A stretch of DNA of 11,476 nucleotides. It comes from Candidatus Hydrogenedentota bacterium. GTDB taxonomy: Bacteria; Hydrogenedentota; Hydrogenedentia; Hydrogenedentales; SLHB01. Shown here one piece after another: positions 7,152-11,476 of the stretch. The stretch lies in the NCBI GenBank assembly GCA_035416745.1, contig DAOLNV010000128.1, positions 1 to 11,476 on the forward strand. The letters are read 5' to 3'. The notes beneath the pieces are model-generated. The model saw nothing but the letters and a program-made list of their open reading frames with translations, had not been told where the DNA came from and did not search any database. How positions within the stretch are numbered: the stretch's first letter is position 1; each line of letters starts with the position of its first letter. A program made the translations under genes and the position numbers.

Positions 7152-8044
7152 GAACCGGTTCGTTCGCGTAACCGTGACAACTGCCGGCTGGCCTCTTCAG
7201 CAACGGCGTCCGCCTCCTCGCGATTGCCTGATTGGCGCAGAGTCTGCACGAGGTTCAACGCTGCCTGGCGGTAGAGGTCGGTCGATTGGCCGTCCAGTGG
7301 TTCCTGAGTCGCGGCAATTCGGCGCATGACGTCCCGATACGCGGCTGCGGCCGCTTCGGTGTCGCCCGCCGCCCGTTTCATTTCCGCCTGCAGAAGGCCC
7401 GCCCGAAGCTTGCCCGCAGTGAGAGGACCTTCGCCGGATACGATACGGGCAGCAACTTCCTGCGCCGCTTCGATATCTCCTGATTGCCGCAACACGTCTG
7501 CCTGGACAAATCCGGCCTCGTCCCGGACATCAGGTTCCTCGGCGCACCTTACGGCCTCCGATGCAGCGGCGGCGGCGCCCTCGAGGTCGGGAGGGTCGCA
7601 CCGAAGATACAGATCGGCCTTGGCCGCATAGAGCCGCGAGATCTCGGCAAGGTTCTCCAGCGTCCACAAAAGCGCCTCGATGCGGTCGATGCCTGTCCTT
7701 GGATCCAGCGCGTTGCGCGCTTCCAGAATGACCTTATCAGCCGGGCTTTGTGGCGCGTCCGCAGTGGGGGAAGGTCGCGATATCTGGTCAGACTCTTTTG
7801 GATGGGCGTTCTCAGAACTCTCCGGCGGGACAAGCGGCTCCGGGGCGCCGTTCGATTGCACCGGCGCTTCCTGAGCGGTGTCGGAGTACATCGGGCGCGC
7901 CGCATCCAACTGCTTCCCCGGTGCGGCGCGAAATGTACTCTGCCCTATTGTCTGCAGACCGCCGCCGGACACAACGAGAACGAGCACGCCGATGAAGATG
8001 CCTATAGAAATGAACACAAGGGCGAGTTTCTGTGACTTGTCCAT
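7148..8044 (-). CDS. Membrane-anchored TPR-like protein
   Basis: Hypothetical protein of 298 residues. One hydrophobic helix at about 7-26 follows a short MDKSQK head, so it is probably a signal-anchor with the rest in the periplasm. Residues 40-105 are rich in Pro, Ser, Ala and Glu and look disordered. From about 105 to 295 the chain is a series of Ala-rich paired helices with Glu/Arg edges, including 'GDIEAAQEVAARI' and 'GDTEAAAAAYRDVM', which are TPR-like. TPR arrays generally serve as protein-docking scaffolds. The start has GAAGGG very close upstream (2-base gap), which is tight. It lies 92 bases after the BON-domain gene on the same strand and may be the last gene of that transcript. 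Its partner is unknown. Confidence 0.72.
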   Translation of the reverse strand: MDKSQKLALVFISIGIFIGVLVLVVSGGGLQTIGQSTFRAAPGKQLDAARPMYSDTAQEAPVQSNGAPEPLVPPESSENAHPKESDQISRPSPTADAPQSPADKVILEARNALDPRTGIDRIEALLWTLENLAEISRLYAAKADLYLRCDPPDLEGAAAAASEAVRCAEEPDVRDEAGFVQADVLRQSGDIEAAQEVAARIVSGEGPLTAGKLRAGLLQAEMKRAAGDTEAAAAAYRDVMRRIAATQEPLDGQSTDLYRQAALNLVQTLRQSGNREEADAVAEEASRQLSRLRERTGS

Positions 8045-8136
8045 GGCCCTTCAAGATAAACCGGCTTCGGGTTCAAGTAAAGGGGGGAAGGAGGAGCCGC
8101 GACAACTTCAAAGGAACCTCGCAAGTATCCAGCGCG
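8045..8136. other. 92-base gap between the BON gene and the TPR-like gene
   Basis: I see no gene, no convincing hairpin with a T-run, and no promoter with both hexamers correctly spaced. The minus strand has a purine-poor tract opposite the G-rich 8081-8094 segment. Read-through from the BON gene into the TPR-like gene is therefore plausible, but an internal promoter cannot be excluded. Confidence 0.4.
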
Positions 8137-8988
8137 TCAGGGAGCGGATTCCTCGGGCACGATAGGCTCGAGTTCGATGGCGGGCCCTTCCGCCTTGATG
8201 TCATTCTGCACCTTTTTTACCCCTTGTACGCTCATGGCAATCGCTTCGGCCAGCTCCTTCTGTTCAGGGGTGTCTACTACGCCAGTGAGAATGCACAGCC
8301 CGTCGTTTACTTCGATATTCAGGCTGCCGAGCGTGACATGCCTGTTCATCATCAGAGCCGTTTCCACCCGTTTCTCTACCCACTCGTCGCTGAAATCCCG
8401 TCCAGCCGCACTCACGGGTTTGAGGGCTTGTTTAGGCGCCACCGTCAGCAGATTCCGCACCTTCTCGACCCCGCGCGTTGTTGCCGCAATATCCGCAATG
8501 GCGGTCTTGTCGGCTTCGCTGGGCACAACGCCCGACAGAGTAACGTTTCCGTACTCGGTGTGGACATCGATCTTCAAACTGCTAAACTGCTTGTGATACA
8601 GCAACCGCGAGCGGATTGACGCGCTAATGCTCTTGTCGCGCACCTGCTGGCTGAAACTGCGCCGGGCATGCGTGCCGGATGGCGTCGCCACCACCCTGAT
8701 CTGATTGTTCACATCGACGACACCCTTGACCGACCGGGCCAAATCTTCCGCCAATTGCCGGGCCGTCGGCTCGTCGACGCTGCCGGTAAGGGTAACCACG
8801 CCGTTCTTGGTGGTGGTGTTGATGTTGAACGGGTTCAATTGCTCATTGAGAAGAAATGTGGATTCGATACGTCCGGTGATCAGCGCGTCTTTGGCGGCGG
8901 TTCGTACGGCCGCGCCCGCCGGCACGGCAAGTGCCGCCATGAGGATTGCGAACGTCCACGCCGCGCGTTGTTTCCTGGCGCTGATCAT
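8137..8988 (-). CDS. Exported protein with three BON domains
   Basis: BON domains are small folds linked to phospholipid or envelope binding, as in OsmY and the outer-membrane maintenance protein DolP. This 283-residue protein has a clear signal peptide (Arg/Lys head, hydrophobic 11-24, AGA cleavage site near residue 26), then three consecutive BON domains at about 32-100, 116-184 and 200-266. Each carries the characteristic 'G-V-V-T-L-T/S-G-V' strand and a closing 'G-V-x-x-V-x-N' turn: VVTLTGSV with GVVDVNNQI, NVTLSGVV with GVEKVRNLL, and LCILTGVV with GVKKVQNDI. The start is ATG with a strong GGAGG 7 bases upstream. It follows glyA by 15 bases, so the two are almost surely cotranscribed. 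OsmY and DolP have two domains; three is less usual. Probable role is envelope integrity; specific partner unknown. Confidence 0.9.
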   Translation of the reverse strand: MISARKQRAAWTFAILMAALAVPAGAAVRTAAKDALITGRIESTFLLNEQLNPFNINTTTKNGVVTLTGSVDEPTARQLAEDLARSVKGVVDVNNQIRVVATPSGTHARRSFSQQVRDKSISASIRSRLLYHKQFSSLKIDVHTEYGNVTLSGVVPSEADKTAIADIAATTRGVEKVRNLLTVAPKQALKPVSAAGRDFSDEWVEKRVETALMMNRHVTLGSLNIEVNDGLCILTGVVDTPEQKELAEAIAMSVQGVKKVQNDIKAEGPAIELEPIVPEESAP

Positions 8989-8995
8989 GCTGTGT

Positions 8996-9000
8996 CCTCC
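8996..9000 (-). promoter_or_regulatory. Strong ribosome binding site of the BON gene
   Basis: GGAGG on the minus strand, 7 bases before the ATG at 8988. It lies in the 15-base gap after the glyA stop, so ribosomes finishing glyA can reinitiate here. It is the strongest ribosome site in the window together with that of glyA. Confidence 0.7.
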
Positions 9001-9003
9001 GGT

Positions 9004-10530
9004 TCAGGTGAAATGCTTCTGGAGAAACGCCAAGTCCAGTTTCGGGTACACGGGAAACGCCTGGAGGAGCGCGGTAACACGTGCCCGGGCCTCCGATTTG
9101 ACCGCGTTGCTTATCTCGTGTTTCGCCTTGCTGGGTTTGCCCAGGTTGGGACCCGAATCAACAATGGCCGCCGTCGTATTCGCCAGCACCAGTTTGATGA
9201 CCGCCGCGATCTCGTTCATCTCGGTTTCGCCCATACCCAGAGTGGTCACCGCCGGCGTGCCGATGCGCAGCCCGCTTGTGTACCAGGGACCATTGGCATC
9301 GTAGGGCAGAGAGTTGCGATTCAGGGTGATCCCGCATTCCCGCAACGCGCTTTCGGCCTGGCGTCCGGTAATGCCAAACCCCGTCACGTTAATCAGCATC
9401 AGATGATTGTCGGTGCCGCCGGTGCACACGCTGAGGCCTTCGGCTATGCACGCGCGGGCCAAGGCTTGCGCGTTTTCCGCGATCTTTCTGGCATATGCTC
9501 TGAATTCGGGCGTGTTCGCCTCGGTAAACGTGACTGCTTTGGCCGCGAGGATGTGCGGCAAGGGGCCGCCAATTACAAGCGGGCAACCCTTGTTGACCGA
9601 TTCCGCGAACTCCTCGACGCACAGAATCGCGCCGCCCCTGGGCCCGCGCAGCGTCTTGTGGGTCGTCGTAGTCACGACATGGGCGTGCAACACGGGATTG
9701 AAATCGCCCTCGAACACGCCGCCCGCCACCAGCCCCGCGAAGTGTGCCATGTCCACCATGAACACGGCGTTCACTCTGTCGGCCATTTCGCGAAACCGCT
9801 TGAAGTTGATCTTGCGGGGGTAGGCGCTGTACCCGGCCAGAAGAATGAGCGGCTTGATCTCGAGGACGGTCTTCTCGAGCTCATCGTAGTCAAGGAGGCC
9901 CGTTTCCTTGCTGACCCCGTAGCTGTACGAATCGAACATCATGGCGGAGATGTTATGGCGGTACCCGTGGGTGAGATGTCCGCCGGAGTAGTAGTCCATC
10001 CCCAGCAAGCGTTGGTTTCCGGTCTTCTGCCGGATGGCATCCCATTCTTCGCGAGAAAGTTTCGACGGGTCGGTCACCCCCATCTCCGCCAGCGTAGGCA
10101 TCTCGATGCGGGTCTGCAGGATCGCCCAATAGGCGATCAAGTTGGCGTCGGCCCCGCTGTGCGGCTGCACGTAAGCGTGCTCGCACCCGAAAAGCGTCTT
10201 GAGCTGCTCGCACGCGTAGGCCTCGACGTCGTCCACGTTATCGCATCCCGCGTAGAAGCGGTGTCCCGGGAATCCCTCGGCGTACTTGTCCGTCAAGAGG
10301 TTGCCCATGGCCAACTGGGTCGCAAGAGAGCAGTAATTCTCGCTGGCAATGAGTTTGAGGTTGGCGCGCTGGTCCGCCAATTCCTGCACAATGGACCGCG
10401 CCACCTGGGGCGCGACGGCGGCTATTTCGGTCAAACCTGCCAGGTAGCCCAGAAAACCCGCATCCACCTCGCGTGGTTTCCGGAATTGAAGAAAGTCCAC
10501 GAGCGCATTGTTTATTCTGGAAATGCTCAC
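9004..10530 (-). CDS. glyA: Serine hydroxymethyltransferase, long form
   Basis: PLP enzyme converting serine and tetrahydrofolate into glycine and 5,10-methylene-tetrahydrofolate, the main entry to one-carbon metabolism. Visible landmarks (numbered from this GTG): LIASENY near 60-66, KYAEGFPG, VQPHSGADAN near 121-130, GGHLTHG near 183-189, DMAHFAGLVAGG near 260-271, the PLP lysine K292 in TTTTHKTLRGPRGG, and TDNHLMLINV. Length is 508 residues against about 415 for the E. coli enzyme; the extra residues include about 30 between VQPHSG and GGHLTHG, plus an N-terminal extension. This is the long form known from chlamydiae and treponemes. I chose GTG at 10530 because GGGGAGG lies 6 bases upstream; the in-frame ATG at 10545 (513 residues) overlaps that site and has none of its own. 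Confidence 0.95.
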   Translation of the reverse strand: MSISRINNALVDFLQFRKPREVDAGFLGYLAGLTEIAAVAPQVARSIVQELADQRANLKLIASENYCSLATQLAMGNLLTDKYAEGFPGHRFYAGCDNVDDVEAYACEQLKTLFGCEHAYVQPHSGADANLIAYWAILQTRIEMPTLAEMGVTDPSKLSREEWDAIRQKTGNQRLLGMDYYSGGHLTHGYRHNISAMMFDSYSYGVSKETGLLDYDELEKTVLEIKPLILLAGYSAYPRKINFKRFREMADRVNAVFMVDMAHFAGLVAGGVFEGDFNPVLHAHVVTTTTHKTLRGPRGGAILCVEEFAESVNKGCPLVIGGPLPHILAAKAVTFTEANTPEFRAYARKIAENAQALARACIAEGLSVCTGGTDNHLMLINVTGFGITGRQAESALRECGITLNRNSLPYDANGPWYTSGLRIGTPAVTTLGMGETEMNEIAAVIKLVLANTTAAIVDSGPNLGKPSKAKHEISNAVKSEARARVTALLQAFPVYPKLDLAFLQKHFT

Positions 10531-10535
10531 AACAG

Positions 10536-10542
10536 GCCTCCC
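10536..10542 (-). promoter_or_regulatory. Ribosome binding site that decides the glyA start
   Basis: GGGGAGG on the minus strand, followed by a 6-base spacer and GTG at 10530. The alternative ATG at 10545 directly abuts this motif, so the motif cannot serve that start. This supports the GTG start for glyA. Confidence 0.55.
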
Positions 10543-10563
10543 CATGCGTTAGTCGAAGGCACC

Positions 10564-10593
10564 ATGGTAGTCGCACGGAGCGGACTGTTTCAA
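10564..10593 (-). promoter_or_regulatory. glyA: Weak candidate promoter for glyA
   Basis: On the minus strand, TTGAAA (10588-10593, 5 of 6 match to the -35 consensus) is followed after 18 bases by TACCAT (10564-10569, 4 of 6 match to the -10 consensus). It sits in the 65-base gap before glyA. The -10 match is poor, so glyA may instead depend on read-through from the upstream gene. Confidence 0.2.
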
Positions 10594-10595
10594 CA

Positions 10596-11192
10596 CTAGG
10601 CAAGAAACGAGGCAAGAAACGCCGCCACGAGAAGAAGAAACATGAGCGAGAACGCGTAGCCAAGAATCAATCCTATAATGGCAACCGTCTTGCCGCCGTA
10701 TCGCCCGGGCTCGCGCTTGATCCGCGCAAGGGCCATGTGCCCGAGTACAACGGCAGGAATAGACGTGAGCGCGCAAAGGGCCGGGCTCGCAATGGCCAGG
10801 ATGATGCTGCCCAGGGCAAGAGGCTCGATCTGAACCATCGGAACCTCGCCGGGCATCGCCCGCACATTGCGCTCAGTCGTGGGCATATGGTAGGGGCCGG
10901 CCTCAGGCTGCAAGCCGCCTTGTCCGGACGGGCCTGTGACGGGGCTGGGTCCCGCTTCGGCCTGTTCCCAAGGAGCGGAAGCGCCTTCCGAAGCATAGAC
11001 GTTTTCCTCGACGGCCCCTCCTTCGTGCCCATAGGAAGGAAATACTTTGCTCACCTCGAGCCAGTCCGGCATGCCAGCCTGCCAGAGCATATCGGCGGGC
11101 CGCAGCTCGCCCGAGGCCAGCATCCGCTGGATATCCTCTTCTCCGACCGGTCCGTGTTGATCGTCGCCGATGAGGTAGTACCAATTTGCCAT
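10596..11192 (-). CDS. GYF_2 domain and DUF4190 membrane protein
   Basis: Hypothetical inner-membrane protein of 198 residues. The N-terminal 4-50 is a GYF_2-type domain: WYYLIGDDQHGPVGEEDIQRM followed by the closing 'MPDWLEV', a fold expected to bind proline-rich peptides in the cytoplasm. Residues 55-120 are a low-complexity linker rich in Gly, Pro and Glu. A DUF4190-like membrane unit follows, with hydrophobic helices near 126-152 and 168-195 and a short loop 'RIKREPGRYGG' between them. GYF_2 coupled to DUF4190 is a recurrent architecture in PVC bacteria, without a firm function. The ATG has GAGGGA about 10 bases upstream and a promoter at 11231-11259. The final 12 coding bases before the stop form part of a perfect tandem repeat. 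It is the first gene of the minus-strand group before glyA. Confidence 0.85.
   Translation of the reverse strand: MANWYYLIGDDQHGPVGEEDIQRMLASGELRPADMLWQAGMPDWLEVSKVFPSYGHEGGAVEENVYASEGASAPWEQAEAGPSPVTGPSGQGGLQPEAGPYHMPTTERNVRAMPGEVPMVQIEPLALGSIILAIASPALCALTSIPAVVLGHMALARIKREPGRYGGKTVAIIGLILGYAFSLMFLLLVAAFLASFLA
10598..10621. repeat. Perfect 12-bp tandem repeat at the 3' end of the GYF_2 gene
   Basis: AGGCAAGAAACG occurs twice without a gap, at 10598-10609 and 10610-10621. On the coding (minus) strand it gives the C-terminus FLASFLA and runs into the stop codon. The unit length is a multiple of three, so the duplication keeps the frame and adds four residues (FLAS) to the tail. Confidence 0.85.
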
Positions 11193-11230
11193 GGCGCACG
11201 TTCCCTCATTTCCAGGAGATTCCCGCGCAC

Positions 11231-11259
11231 ATTTTCTACCGGCCTGAGTGATGTGTCAA
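11231..11259 (-). promoter_or_regulatory. Sigma70-type promoter of the GYF_2 gene
   Basis: On the minus strand a perfect -35 hexamer TTGACA (11254-11259) is followed by a 17-base spacer and GAAAAT (11231-11236, 4 of 6 match to TATAAT). Transcription would begin near 11224, leaving a leader of about 32 bases before the ATG at 11192, which includes the GAGGGA ribosome site. A second TTGAC begins 8 bases upstream (11263-11267), so two TTGAC copies are in tandem. This is probably the promoter of the whole minus-strand group. Confidence 0.5.
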
Positions 11260-11304
11260 ATAGTCAACAGAGGCCCGGCTCCGTCGAGTGGGAATATGCA
11301 AAGA

Positions 11305-11435
11305 CGTGCAGTAGCACGAAGGAAAGCAACGCTCTTTGACCCTGTGTTCGCGACTGGAAATCGAAGAGCGTGGCGACTGGCCGTAACCCGACGGGACACC
11401 CCTCAACCCGAGGGATAGGGAAAGAGCTTTCCTCC
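11305..11435. ncRNA. Nested hairpin cluster, possible structured RNA or repeat
   Basis: Four pairings read directly: CGTGC/GCACG at 11305-11309 and 11314-11318 with loop AGTA; an 11-bp stem at 11329-11339 and 11361-11371 (one G.U on the plus strand) with a 21-base loop; CCCTC/GAGGG at 11400-11404 and 11410-11414; and a closing 8-bp perfect stem 11320-11327 with 11426-11433 that encloses the previous two. CCGT/ACGG at 11381-11394 is a further short hairpin whose loop AACCCG resembles that of the CCCTC hairpin. Together they could fold as a multibranch RNA. Strand, function and even transcription are unknown; a palindromic dispersed repeat fits as well. It matches no RNA family I recognise. Confidence 0.3.
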
Positions 11436-11476
11436 CCGCAGGACAGCATTGGGCATGGCGGCACCCCGGCGGCCTG

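Larger units (their letters stand above)
11193..11476. other. Non-coding right edge
   Basis: No convincing gene. A 66-residue minus-strand reading at 11264-11464 exists, but has no ribosome site I can identify, no domain, and spans several inverted repeats, so I do not call it. The stretch holds the promoter of the GYF_2 gene and a cluster of hairpins at 11305-11435. The final bases may belong to the leader or end of a neighbouring gene outside the window. Confidence 0.5.

Noticed and set aside
7156..7174. CGGTT/AACCG hairpin just past the convergent stops as a bidirectional terminator
   Set aside because: The stem is 5 bp with a 9-base loop, without T-runs on either side, and lies inside the TPR-like gene.
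8062..8080. A GGTTCAAGT stretch resembling a tRNA T-loop
   Set aside because: The flanking bases do not pair into a T-stem, and no acceptor stem or anticodon arm fits in the 92-base gap.
8668..10599. A 643-residue plus-strand open frame running antisense across glyA and the BON gene
   Set aside because: Both opposite-strand genes have clear family motifs throughout. Long antisense frames are expected where codon third positions are GC-rich. The translation is rich in Arg, His and Gly and shows no domain.
11421..11440. GGGGAGGAAAG on the minus strand, resembling the conserved GAGGAAAGTCC block of RNase P RNA
   Set aside because: The match breaks right after AAAG (CTC instead of TCC), and the other conserved RNase P block (ACAGNRA type) is not found downstream. 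A covariance-model search would settle it.
11264..11464. A 66-residue minus-strand open frame at the right edge
   Set aside because: No ribosome site or domain could be identified, and it spans several inverted repeats that explain the sequence better. If the region is a dispersed repeat, the frame could recur elsewhere without being a gene.

Overview
The window reads as a GC-rich bacterial chromosome fragment, densely packed, with no mobile element, tRNA, rRNA or CRISPR that I can see. The mix of genes suggests a Gram-negative member of the PVC or Hydrogenedentota-like groups: a long-form serine hydroxymethyltransferase of the kind known from chlamydiae and spirochaetes, a GYF_2 plus DUF4190 protein, and exported proteins with FG-GAP/VCBS-type calcium loops. 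This placement is an inference from gene content, not a measured one.

Left half, plus strand (138-7151). cmk (cytidylate kinase) overlaps recJ (single-strand exonuclease). After a 64-base gap comes a tight four-gene cassette: an ABC ATPase, an ABC-2 type six-helix permease, and two exported proteins with repeated Asp-rich DxDxDG loops. Each junction in the cassette is an ATGA stop/start overlap, so the four products are probably made together as one system at the inner membrane and in the periplasm. The ATPase has Glu at the Q-loop and Asn in place of the switch (H-loop) histidine. This cassette is the best candidate for an undescribed system here.

Right half, minus strand (11192 down to 7148). 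The order of transcription is GYF_2/DUF4190 membrane protein, glyA, a triple-BON-domain exported protein, and a membrane-anchored TPR-like protein. A good sigma70-type promoter sits just upstream of the first gene, and gaps of 65, 15 and 92 bases allow a single transcript. The two halves converge at 7148-7151, where both last genes end on one shared CTAG.

The right edge (11193-11476) has no convincing gene. It holds the promoter and a cluster of nested inverted repeats that may be a structured RNA or a dispersed repeat. The left edge (1-137) holds an 8-bp inverted repeat and the leader of cmk.
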